Assembly: GCF_013035315.1 (NCBI RefSeq)
Contig: NZ_WQHP01000002.1
Coordinates: 248,001-312,000 of the forward strand
Length of the DNA stretch: 64,000 bases
Reading direction: 5' to 3'
Source: Ruegeria arenilitoris
GTDB taxonomy: Bacteria; Pseudomonadota; Alphaproteobacteria; Rhodobacterales; Rhodobacteraceae
The position numbers were made by a program, and so were the translations under genes. Below, in pieces: positions 19,644 to 27,169 of this stretch (positions within the stretch are counted from its first letter, which is position 1; every line of letters begins with the position of its first letter). The notes beneath the pieces were generated by a model, which saw nothing but the letters and a program-made list of their open reading frames with translations, was not told the origin of the DNA and searched no databases.

Positions 19644-20324
19644 TCAGCCAGCTTCGCCGCCCCGTGTTTTGACAACCATTGCCAGCAACTCTTCCTTGGT
19701 GCGCTGGATGTGTTTGGTCAGCAAATCACAGGCTGCCTCAACTTGCCCTTTGCGAGCCAGCGACAACAACTGCCGGTGGTCTTTCTTGGCTGGTTCGCGC
19801 TGCTCCATCACGCTCAGATGCATACGAACATAGCGATCGGACTGCAGATTCACCCTTTGCAGGATTTCATTGGTCAGTCCGCGATCCGCAGCCGCGTACA
19901 AGGCCTTGTGATATTCATAATTCAGGCTGCCCCAACGGCCCACGTCGTAGGCTTCGTACGATTTTTCCATCTCATTCAGCAGCCGCTCACAAGCGGCGAA
20001 ATCCGCTTCGGTCATTTGAGGAATTGCGCGTCTGAACACATCGACTTCCAAAAGCACCCGCAGGTCGAAAATCTCTCCGATCTCGGAAAGAGAATGCGAG
20101 GTGACCGATGCACCGCGATTGTTGGTCAGCTGAACCAGCCCCTCGGCATCCAATCGTTTGAGCGCTTCGCGGATCGGCATGCGTGAGACGTCGTAGTCCT
20201 CGGCCAGAGCTTCTTGCCGGATCGTTTCGCCTTCGGCCATCTCGCCGCTGAGAATACGTTCGCGCAGGTCGTTTGTGATAACATCTGGCAGGCTTTGTCG
20301 TGCAATCGCGCGGGTTCGTGGCAT
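19644..20324 (-). CDS. GntR family regulator, FCD (FadR-type) subfamily
   Basis: 226 residues. The winged HTH spans residues ~12-75 (DVITNDLRERILSGEMAEGETIRQEALAEDYDVSRMPIREALKRLDAEGLV, seen as the typical pattern). The C-terminal FCD domain has the metal-binding pattern with Asp/His residues (FDLRVLLEV, NYEYHKALYAA, EHR-like HRQLLSLARKG). Start set at 20324 (MPRTRAIARQ), since a TTG at 20366 would lie inside the operator. It probably represses itself and the ABC operon through the shared 17-bp palindrome. Effector unknown; a peptide-derived acid is plausible. Confidence 0.9.
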   Translation of the reverse strand: MPRTRAIARQSLPDVITNDLRERILSGEMAEGETIRQEALAEDYDVSRMPIREALKRLDAEGLVQLTNNRGASVTSHSLSEIGEIFDLRVLLEVDVFRRAIPQMTEADFAACERLLNEMEKSYEAYDVGRWGSLNYEYHKALYAAADRGLTNEILQRVNLQSDRYVRMHLSVMEQREPAKKDHRQLLSLARKGQVEAACDLLTKHIQRTKEELLAMVVKTRGGEAG

Positions 20325-20349
20325 AAGAGTGGTCTCGGTCGGTGAAAAC

Positions 20350-20386
20350 TTGTATCCAAAATACAAAATGAAACGCGGATTTCCAA
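20350..20386 (-). promoter_or_regulatory. gntR promoter with operator over the -10
   Basis: On the minus strand TTGGAA (20386-20381), a 17-base spacer and TATTTT (20363-20358) form a promoter for gntR. The palindrome TTGTATTTTGGATACAA (20350-20366) covers the -10, exactly as at the ABC operon promoter, implying negative autoregulation. Confidence 0.7.
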
Positions 20387-20458
20387 GGGTGTTGGATTCA
20401 TTCGTAACTTTGAACGATTCCGAACTTACTGAAGGTTAGAAATGCCGAGGTGAATCAT

Positions 20459-20593
20459 ATGCGTTCCAAAGCACCGGTTTCTGGACTGACACAAGAGCAG
20501 GCTCTGGAATTCGACCAAATTGACTGGTTTTGCAAAACTGTCATCTGGGCTTGGCATACGCGCCGGATCAGACAACCATGGACTGCAAGATGA
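20459..20593 (+). CDS. Small ORF (44 aa) coupled to the aldehyde dehydrogenase
   Basis: ATG at 20459 is preceded by GAGGTG eight bases upstream. The stop TGA overlaps the ATG of the aldehyde dehydrogenase (ATGA at 20590-20593). The peptide is Trp- and Arg-rich at its end ([16 protein letters not shown]). Its first part ([11 protein letters not shown]) resembles the N-terminus of phytanoyl-CoA dioxygenase-like proteins, so it may be a deletion remnant that now serves as a coupled leader. The strong ribosome binding site and overlap support translation; function unknown. Confidence 0.5.
   Translation: MRSKAPVSGLTQEQALEFDQIDWFCKTVIWAWHTRRIRQPWTAR
20527..20538. promoter_or_regulatory. 12-bp perfect palindrome upstream of the aldehyde dehydrogenase
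   Basis: GTTTTGCAAAAC, inside the 44-codon ORF and 52 bases before the dehydrogenase start, directly after a TTGACT. It could be an operator, but it also lies in coding sequence, so chance is not excluded. Confidence 0.25.
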
Positions 20594-22038
20594 ACACATC
20601 CAACATCCGCAACGAAGGCATGCGCATCGGTGGCAAGGTCGTCTTTACCGATGCCACTGTCCCGGTGCACTACCCGTATACCAATGAGGTTGTTGGTACG
20701 GTCCCCGCCGGAACCGCAGAACATGCGCGCAAAGCCTTCGAAATTGCGGCGAACTATACGCCCAGCCTGACCCGATTTGACCGTAGTGAGATTTTGCGGC
20801 GTGCGGGTGCATTGATTGGTGAAAAACGCGAATACCTTGCGAAATGGTTGACGTTAGAGCTTGGCATTTGTCACCAGCATTCGATCTATGAAACCAAGCG
20901 TGCGCAAGACGTGTTTCAGTTCGCCGCGGCTGAGGCCCTGAAAGATGATGGCGAGGTCTTTTCCTGCGACCTGACACACAATGGCAAGGCGCGAAAGATT
21001 TTCACCAAGCGCGAGCCCGTGACCGCCATCAGCGCAATCACACCGTTCAACCACCCTCTCAACATGGTCGCGCACAAGATTGCGCCTTCGATCGCAACAA
21101 ACAACTGCATGGTGTGCAAGCCGACCGAACTGACGCCGCTGACCGCGTTGACGTTGGCCGACATCCTGTACGAGGCCGGGCTGCCACCCGAGATGTTCCA
21201 GGTTGTCACCGGCTGGCCGCAGGACATTGGGGAAGAGATGATAACCAATGAGCATATCGACATCATTACTTTCACCGGCGGGGTGCCCGTCGGCAAGATG
21301 ATTGCCTCAAAAGCGGGTTACAAACGTCAGGCGCTGGAGTTGGGCGGTAATGACCCACTGATCGTGCTGAACGATCTGAGCGACGCCGACTTGGACAAAG
21401 CTGCCGCCATCGCTGTCGCGGGAGCAACGGGCAATTCGGGTCAGCGCTGCACCGCGATCAAGCGCATTCTGGTGCAGGACAGTGTGGCGGACGCATTCGT
21501 GCCGCGTGTTCTGGAAAAAGCCAAAGCTATCCGGTTTGGAGATCCGCAGGACCCGCAAACGCAATTGGGTTGCGTGATACACGAGCAAGCCGCTGAATTG
21601 TTCGAAAAGCGCGTCCTGATGGCAGCGGAAGAGGGCGCGGAGGTTCTGTATTACCCCAGTCGTCATGGCGCAGTATTGCCACCTATCGTCGTCGACAAGG
21701 TACCCCATGACAGCGAGTTGGTGATGGAGGAGACCTTTGGCCCCATCGTGCCGATTGTACGGGTGCCGGATGACGATGCGCAGGTCATGGCGATCTCAAA
21801 CGGGACCTCGTTCGGGTTGTCGGCTGGCGTGTGCACAAACGATCTGAACCGAGCAATTGCGTTCATCAACGGGTTGAAGGTTGGAACCTGCAATATCTGG
21901 GAACAACCCGGGTACAGGATCGAAATGTCCCCCTTCGGAGGGATCAAGGACAGCGGCAATGGCGTCAAAGAAGGCGTGATCGAAGCGATGAAGTTCTTCA
22001 CTAACGTCAAATCTTATTCGCTTCCCTGGCCCGAATAA
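20590..22038 (+). CDS. phnY: NAD-dependent aldehyde dehydrogenase, phosphonoacetaldehyde dehydrogenase-like
   Basis: 482 residues from the ATG coupled to the preceding small ORF. Aldehyde dehydrogenase landmarks: [16 protein letters not shown], the glutamate region [12 protein letters not shown], the catalytic cysteine in [13 protein letters not shown], and [13 protein letters not shown]. The overall pattern, including [21 protein letters not shown] and [19 protein letters not shown], closely matches the PhnY enzymes I know from rhizobia, which oxidise phosphonoacetaldehyde to phosphonoacetate. No phnW or phnA is in the window, so the real substrate may differ. Divergent from gntR. Confidence 0.8.
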   Translation: MNTSNIRNEGMRIGGKVVFTDATVPVHYPYTNEVVGTVPAGTAEHARKAFEIAANYTPSLTRFDRSEILRRAGALIGEKREYLAKWLTLELGICHQHSIYETKRAQDVFQFAAAEALKDDGEVFSCDLTHNGKARKIFTKREPVTAISAITPFNHPLNMVAHKIAPSIATNNCMVCKPTELTPLTALTLADILYEAGLPPEMFQVVTGWPQDIGEEMITNEHIDIITFTGGVPVGKMIASKAGYKRQALELGGNDPLIVLNDLSDADLDKAAAIAVAGATGNSGQRCTAIKRILVQDSVADAFVPRVLEKAKAIRFGDPQDPQTQLGCVIHEQAAELFEKRVLMAAEEGAEVLYYPSRHGAVLPPIVVDKVPHDSELVMEETFGPIVPIVRVPDDDAQVMAISNGTSFGLSAGVCTNDLNRAIAFINGLKVGTCNIWEQPGYRIEMSPFGGIKDSGNGVKEGVIEAMKFFTNVKSYSLPWPE

Positions 22039-22226
22039 CTGAGGCCCATTTTTGCGCACAAGATACCGTTGAGGATGCCAGCCGAGACCTTAGACTTTTT
22101 GTTCGAATTGAACACCTGGCTGGTGCACCAACCAAGATGTGTGACGCAGTCCTAGCCTCAGGATGGGCACACCTAGCCGCAAAAACGACGTCAATTGGGA
22201 AACACTCAGTTCATTTGTCAAACAGA

Positions 22227-22243
22227 ACGAAATCTCATTTCGT
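22227..22243. promoter_or_regulatory. Inverted repeat upstream of the GNAT gene
   Basis: ACGAAAT-CTC-ATTTCGT, perfect 7-bp arms, 69 bases before the GNAT start in a 273-base spacer that holds no gene. It may be an operator or a small hairpin; no recognised regulator matches. Confidence 0.35.
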
Positions 22244-22311
22244 AATTTCAGGGATTTTGTGCTAGGGTCCGACAAGATTTTAATGATTTCTTTCAAAGGT
22301 AGAATTTTCAG

Positions 22312-22953
22312 GTGACCGGCGACACAAAATGCACGTTCAAGCTGCGTCCGATGGAGCGGTCTGATCTGGACTCAGTTCTGCCGTGGTTTCAGGATGTTGA
22401 AGACCTTGCTCGATTTGACCGAACCACGCGCGTACCGCTCAATCAGGCTCATGCAGAGAGCTGGTGGAAAGATGCATTCGCTGCGCCGGATGCCAGCCGC
22501 CAGTGTTGGTTTGTGATAGAAACCCTCGCCGGTGACACCATCGGACTAGCCGGGCTCGACTCAATATCAAACATTAATCGCGATGCTGTGGTCGCAGTTT
22601 TCGTTGACAAGGCCACGCGCAGATCCGGCGTGGGAATTCGTGCGGCCGCCTTGTTGATGGATTTGGGATTTCGGCAATTGGGACTGAACAGAATTACGTC
22701 ATACTACCGCGCAGACAATCACAACAGCCGGGATCTGGTCGCAAAGATCGGATGCCAGATAGAAGGTACGATGCGGCAGGCATGGTTCGCCGAGGGACAG
22801 TTTCATGACATGGTTGTCGTGGGCATCCTGCGGGACGACTGGATGGTGCATCGTGAGGTGTTGGGGCAGGAGCTGGACGCAAAAACCGTTGTCTCGCTGG
22901 GCCCAACTGATTGTACCGCGTGGTCATGGCCGCCAAAGATCGCAGACAATTGA
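22312..22953 (+). CDS. GNAT family N-acetyltransferase (RimJ/RimL-like)
   Basis: 213 residues from a GTG start. It opens with LRPMERSDLDSVLPWFQDVE, typical of acetyltransferase_3 members. The acetyl-CoA region is degenerate but in place: VAVFVDKATRRSGVGIRAAALLMDLGF. The later NRITSYYRADNHNSRDLVAKIGCQIEG is also typical of the RimJ branch. The target is not predictable. The gene is alone between the aldehyde dehydrogenase and the cyclase gene. Confidence 0.82.
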   Translation: MTGDTKCTFKLRPMERSDLDSVLPWFQDVEDLARFDRTTRVPLNQAHAESWWKDAFAAPDASRQCWFVIETLAGDTIGLAGLDSISNINRDAVVAVFVDKATRRSGVGIRAAALLMDLGFRQLGLNRITSYYRADNHNSRDLVAKIGCQIEGTMRQAWFAEGQFHDMVVVGILRDDWMVHREVLGQELDAKTVVSLGPTDCTAWSWPPKIADN

Positions 22954-23047
22954 TCTATATGAATAACAAGGGTCTCGGTCGTCAAAAGCGATTTTTGCTA
23001 TATGTTGAATGCACGTCTGACCTGAGTCCGAAAGAAGAGTATCGCTT

Positions 23048-24817
23048 GTGAATACGACTGTTCCCAACTTTCCGATCACCCAGAGGCTGGGCGCAGTCTT
23101 GTTCGCGGATGTCGTCGGATACTCACGGCTGATGAGTGAAAATGAGTTGGATACCTACAACGCATTAAAATCCCTTATTTCTTTGCTGGAGACATCATGT
23201 GCAAAGTATCAAGGGCGCGTGGTTGAGGTGCGTGGCGACGGCATTCTGGCACTGTTCGAAACCGCCACCAGCGCGGTAGAGTTTGGTGTCGAATTGCACC
23301 AGATCGCCAGTGATCACAACAAAACACGAGCGCAGGATCAGCGAATCAAATTCCGGGCTGGGGTTCACTTGGGAGAGATTCTGATCGATGAGCGTGGAAT
23401 CCATGGCGACAACGTGAACATCGCGGCCCGGTTGCAAGAGATTGCTGAGCCTGAACGGGTCTATGTCAGTTCGGCGGTCTATGATCAGGTCTGTAACCGC
23501 TTGCGGTACGGGTACGAATTTCTGGGGCCAAAACAGCTCAAGAATATTCTGAACCCCGTTTCTATCTATTGCGTGCGCAGCGAAGTTGCTGGCGCAACTA
23601 TGGCCGGAACGATGCGCCCTGATATTCAGGGGGATATTCTGGAACGTCCGGACACACCGTCCGTGGCGGTCTTACCCTTCAGCAGCAGCGGTGGCGACGA
23701 ATCCGACAGTTGGATCGCCGAAGGCTTGACCGACGACATTATCATGAACCTGTCCAAGTTCCGGAACTTGTTTGTCATTGCCCGAAACTCGTCATTTTTC
23801 TTCAAGACCCAGGCGATGCCTCCAAAAGAGGCCGCACAGAAACTGAATGTGCGCTACGTCGCACGCGGCAGCGTGAGGCGCTCGGCCAGCCGCATTCGCA
23901 TTTCGGCGGAGCTTGTCGACGCCAACACTGAACGCACCATTTGGGGCGAGCGGTTTGATCGCAAGATTGATGATATTTTCGACATTCTTGACGAGGTGAC
24001 GGAGTGTATCGTCGCAGCCACGGCCGTGATGATCGAGTCGCACGAAAAACAACGGATGATCCAATCCATTCCGTCCGACTTGGAAGCCTATGGGTCGGTT
24101 TTGCAAGGCCAGCATCATATCTTCAAATACACGCGCAACGATAACCGCAAAGCGCAGAACTTTTACCAATCCGCCCTTGATCGGGATGAAGGATATGCAC
24201 GCGCCGCAGCCGCATTGTCACGTACGCTGAACATCGACTGGCGATATTCCTGGGCCGAGGATCCGTCACAGGCTTTGGACAAAGCGCTCACACTGGCGCA
24301 GCGCGCGATTGAACTGGACCCAACCGATGCGCGGGGTTTCGGAGAATTGGGTTATGTGCATCTGTACCGCAAAGAACACGATGCGGCGATTCAATCCTAT
24401 GAACGTGCGCTGGCCCTGAACCCCAATGATGCGGATATGCATTCGGATTACGCGGATGCGCTCGCTCATTCCGGTGACAATGAAACCGCGATTACGCATC
24501 TTCAGCAGGCGATGCGGCTGAACCCGTATTTCCCGGATCAATACCTGTGGCATCTGGGCGGGGCCTATTACAATCTCAGGCGGTATGAAGACGTGATTGA
24601 GACCGTCAACAAGATGAACAACCCGACCGAAGGGCAGCGCATGCTGGCGGCCAGCTATGCTCAGCTGGGCAAAACGGATATGGCAAGCCTGATCCGGGAA
24701 AAACACCGTGAAGCGCATCCGAATTTTTCGCTAGACAGGTGGGCGACTATTCAACCGGATCGGTTGGAAGAAGACACCCAGCACTTTGTCGAAGGTCTGA
24801 AAAAGGCCGGGTTCTGA
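23048..24817 (+). CDS. Class III adenylate/guanylate cyclase with TolB-like domain and TPRs (first copy)
   Basis: 589 residues from a GTG start. The cyclase catalytic domain (residues ~14-175) has both metal-binding aspartates (D21 in FADVVGYS, D64 in RGDGILALF) and the transition-state pair N124/R128 (NVNIAARLQ), so activity is likely. Residues ~204-320 match the TolB-like/FlgO periplasmic-type domain common in these proteins (SVAVLPFSSSGG, GLTDDIIMNLSKF). Tetratricopeptide repeats fill ~390-560. No membrane segment is obvious between domains. A second protein of the same architecture is at 55179. The input signal is unknown. Confidence 0.9.
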   Translation: MNTTVPNFPITQRLGAVLFADVVGYSRLMSENELDTYNALKSLISLLETSCAKYQGRVVEVRGDGILALFETATSAVEFGVELHQIASDHNKTRAQDQRIKFRAGVHLGEILIDERGIHGDNVNIAARLQEIAEPERVYVSSAVYDQVCNRLRYGYEFLGPKQLKNILNPVSIYCVRSEVAGATMAGTMRPDIQGDILERPDTPSVAVLPFSSSGGDESDSWIAEGLTDDIIMNLSKFRNLFVIARNSSFFFKTQAMPPKEAAQKLNVRYVARGSVRRSASRIRISAELVDANTERTIWGERFDRKIDDIFDILDEVTECIVAATAVMIESHEKQRMIQSIPSDLEAYGSVLQGQHHIFKYTRNDNRKAQNFYQSALDRDEGYARAAAALSRTLNIDWRYSWAEDPSQALDKALTLAQRAIELDPTDARGFGELGYVHLYRKEHDAAIQSYERALALNPNDADMHSDYADALAHSGDNETAITHLQQAMRLNPYFPDQYLWHLGGAYYNLRRYEDVIETVNKMNNPTEGQRMLAASYAQLGKTDMASLIREKHREAHPNFSLDRWATIQPDRLEEDTQHFVEGLKKAGF

Positions 24818-24825
24818 CGACGAAA

Positions 24826-24845
24826 GGGCACCCCTGCGGGTGCCC
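24826..24845. terminator. Bidirectional terminator between cyclase and repeat-protein genes
   Basis: GGGCACCC-CTGC-GGGTGCCC, a perfect 8-bp stem in the 53-base gap between two convergent genes. There is no long T-tract on either side, so termination may be partial. Confidence 0.65.
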
Positions 24846-24870
24846 CAGTGGGATAATCTCGCAATTGGCC

Positions 24871-25719
24871 TCAATCGCCGCCGCGCACCTTTGCACCGCT
24901 GACTTTTGCGCCACTTACTTTGGCACCGCTGACTTTGGCTCCAGAGACTTTCGCACCGCTGACCTTGGCGCCTGAGACTTTCGCGCCGCTGATCGCCGGG
25001 CTGTCGAAGCCGAAATAGATGTCCAGCAAGACTTGTTCGAACTGTCCTGTCAGCACATCCATGCGGATAGTGTAGTCGGCCTTATCGTAATCCCAAACGC
25101 GAATATCGTCGGCGACCTGATAGTCCGCCGCGGCGACGCCGCTTTTTGAGGGTTCCAGCGGGGACCGCGCCATTGCGCCAGAGTCCGCGGCCGCCTTTTC
25201 GCCCTTGCCGTGAACCAGGAAGAGACATGGCTCGGGCAGTTCAAAATATGTGCCCTCGTAAGCAAAACCGTAAATTCTGGCCAACTGAGAGTCGTCTCCA
25301 AACTGATCACCCAAGAAATTGTTGTTGCCCTTGCCTTTCCGGCGTTTACCTTTTTTTACAAACTCTTGATGGACGAGTTCGTCATTTTTCTGGCGCCAGT
25401 ACGTTTTGCCCAGTTCATTACCTCTACGAACAAAAACGAACTGGTTGTGCTTTATCGTTGCGCGGCTATCCAGCTTCAGTGTGTTGTTGTCGTCTACCAC
25501 GGAATAAATACCCGAAACAGAGGTTGATCCGGTTACCACGAGGGCCAAGTCCCCATCTTTGACTTTCACGCCATCGATCTTGTCGTCGGCAATCGGGGGC
25601 ACCGACGCACCAGAAACTTCCGTGGCGACGTGAACCTTCACGGTCTCCAGTATTTCAATGTCGTGAATCAAACGTCCAAACAACAACACTTCTGAAAAAC
25701 TGAGCAAGGATTCAGACAT
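24871..25719 (-). CDS. Unrecognised protein with C-terminal SGAKV repeats, next to YcaO-TfuA
   Basis: 282 residues from ATG 25719 (GGGAG eight bases upstream; a TTG at 25734 is less likely). I do not recognise the whole protein. Residues ~30-110 (IDGVKVKDGDLALVV, SGIYSV) resemble a small beta-domain seen in phage tail/appendage proteins. A basic linker follows (KKGKRRKGKG). The C-terminus is seven exact SGAKV units then RGGD. The AKVSG register also fits the pentapeptide-repeat consensus, so a short beta-helix cap is an alternative. It lies 151 bases downstream of the YcaO-TfuA-peptidase operon on the same strand and may be its substrate. Confidence 0.7.
   Translation of the reverse strand: MSESLLSFSEVLLFGRLIHDIEILETVKVHVATEVSGASVPPIADDKIDGVKVKDGDLALVVTGSTSVSGIYSVVDDNNTLKLDSRATIKHNQFVFVRRGNELGKTYWRQKNDELVHQEFVKKGKRRKGKGNNNFLGDQFGDDSQLARIYGFAYEGTYFELPEPCLFLVHGKGEKAAADSGAMARSPLEPSKSGVAAADYQVADDIRVWDYDKADYTIRMDVLTGQFEQVLLDIYFGFDSPAISGAKVSGAKVSGAKVSGAKVSGAKVSGAKVSGAKVRGGD
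24886..24990 (-). repeat. Seven tandem 15-bp repeats encoding SGAKV
   Basis: Seven consecutive 15-base units, identical at protein level but varying at synonymous positions (Lys AAA/AAG, Ala GCA/GCC/GCG, Ser AGC/AGT/TCA/TCT). The DNA divergence with protein identity suggests selection on the amino-acid sequence rather than very recent slippage. Confidence 0.9.
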
Positions 25720-25821
25720 ACCATTTTCTCCCAATTACGGGATCGACGAAGCCAGATTCCTCATCTACCCCTCAAATCAAACTCGAACTGAAAACTCGAG
25801 CAAATGAACTTCAAAAATCAC

Positions 25822-25881
25822 CCCCAGATTGCATGCCACAAAACCGCTTCAAAATAAAGGATTTTGCATCTCAATCTGGGG
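25822..25881 (-). other. Long-range inverted repeat at the metallopeptidase 3' end
   Basis: CCCCAGATTG (25822-25831) and CAATCTGGGG (25872-25881) are perfect 10-bp arms 40 bases apart, spanning the peptidase stop codon. They could fold the mRNA between the peptidase and the repeat-protein gene. There is no T-tract, so an operon-internal processing or stability element is as likely as a terminator. Confidence 0.4.
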
Positions 25882-27169
25882 TCTGCGTACGGACTGAGTT
25901 CGAATGGCTGTCTTCATCCGGGTCGGGCAGGCGAGGGCCGGCGGTTGTCAGGCCAATATCGCGCATGCGGAAGTTGCCTTCGATGATGTTGCGAAAGGCT
26001 CCACCGGTGATTTCCTGGTCGACTGTCAGCAGGGCTTTTTCCACACCGAAATAGCTGAGCATATCGGCATCCAATCGCTCCCACGTATCGGCCAGATAGG
26101 TGCCCAGAAAATCGCGCGCCTCTAGCAAAGCGATCCGGAAACCGTCAGGGTTTTCTGCGTAACGCGCGTCGAAGATTCCCTGCATTACGGTGCTGTAATC
26201 CGGCGAGTCTTCCAATCGATCTGACAGGTCCTCTTCTTCGGGCGAAATCAGGCCATGCAACAGCAGACGCTCGTGATAAATATCCACGAAAATGTCGAAC
26301 ATCGCGCCAGTCAAAGGTTCGGACAGGTCATGTTCGCTGGACCATCCGGCGGCGAACTCTGACAGAGAACGGGTATTCGCGGCTATGCGGATTTGGGCGT
26401 TTTCCGACAGTTCTGCAAAACGGTTCAGGCGGTTGAACGTATAGAGGTTGCCCCGTGTATTCTCGAGCAACGCATCAACGACTGAACCGAAATGCAAAGA
26501 AGCCAGCAGGGCGACCATGTCAGAGGCGGACTCGTGAAACCCATAATACTCTCCACCTGCGTCCCCGTCCGAGGGCATTCCGATTACGCTGTAGATAATG
26601 GCATGACCGATCTCATGGGCCACGACATCAAAGTTCAGGCTGTAGGGGCGGTATTCGTCGCCATATTCATGCGTGCCACCGGTTTCGAGAAACCCCCAGC
26701 CGATATGCGCGTTGTCCAGGCTGGGAAGCAAAGAAAGCTCTAACCGTTCGAAATCTCGCGCGAAATGCCAGGGGATAGGGCGGTCGAAATATCCCTGCCA
26801 GACATCCATGGTGAAATGAGCTGACCCGAACAGATGGGCGGCTTCGAATGATGGATCATCGGGGGCGATGTGAAAGAAGTTTCCAAACTCATCTGGCATG
26901 GCCGGGGGTTGAATGTACCCATCCCAAGGCGGCAGATACATGCCCGGGCCGCCAGGGCCAGGTACAATGGCACCATAGGGCGTGGTTTTCCCAACAGGAT
27001 TTACGGTGTACATGCGCGGTCCGGACGGACCGGGCCCGATACTCCCCTGGGGGGCCGAGATCTCGACGAGTTCTGGCTGCGCGCCCGGTTCCAGAAACGG
27101 AGATTGCGGATAGAGCAGGAACCGCGTGCCCGGTTCTTCTTGTTCCATGTTTTCGGGTATGTTCATCAC
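25871..27169 (-). CDS. Thermolysin-like (gluzincin) metallopeptidase of the YcaO-TfuA operon
   Basis: 432 residues. The zinc site is HEIGH at 185-189, with the third ligand probably E213 in GFHESASDM, 24 residues later, the M4/M36 pattern. The N-terminal ~90 residues are Pro/Gly-rich with two related blocks (GPGPSGPRMYTVNP and GPGGPGMYLPPW). There is no signal peptide, unlike secreted thermolysins, so it probably acts in the cytoplasm. The ATG overlaps the tfuA stop by 4 bases. In a peptide-modification operon a leader-cleaving or core-releasing role is the natural inference; it is not shown. Confidence 0.8.
   Translation of the reverse strand: MMNIPENMEQEEPGTRFLLYPQSPFLEPGAQPELVEISAPQGSIGPGPSGPRMYTVNPVGKTTPYGAIVPGPGGPGMYLPPWDGYIQPPAMPDEFGNFFHIAPDDPSFEAAHLFGSAHFTMDVWQGYFDRPIPWHFARDFERLELSLLPSLDNAHIGWGFLETGGTHEYGDEYRPYSLNFDVVAHEIGHAIIYSVIGMPSDGDAGGEYYGFHESASDMVALLASLHFGSVVDALLENTRGNLYTFNRLNRFAELSENAQIRIAANTRSLSEFAAGWSSEHDLSEPLTGAMFDIFVDIYHERLLLHGLISPEEEDLSDRLEDSPDYSTVMQGIFDARYAENPDGFRIALLEARDFLGTYLADTWERLDADMLSYFGVEKALLTVDQEITGGAFRNIIEGNFRMRDIGLTTAGPRLPDPDEDSHSNSVRTQTPD

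Noticed and set aside
23048..24817. Cyclase as part of the RiPP operon
   Set aside because: It is on the opposite strand and separated by a terminator hairpin; no evidence of functional linkage.
24886..24990. Tandem 15-bp repeats as a CRISPR array
   Set aside because: Units are 15 bp, adjacent without spacers and in coding frame (SGAKV); no cas genes nearby.
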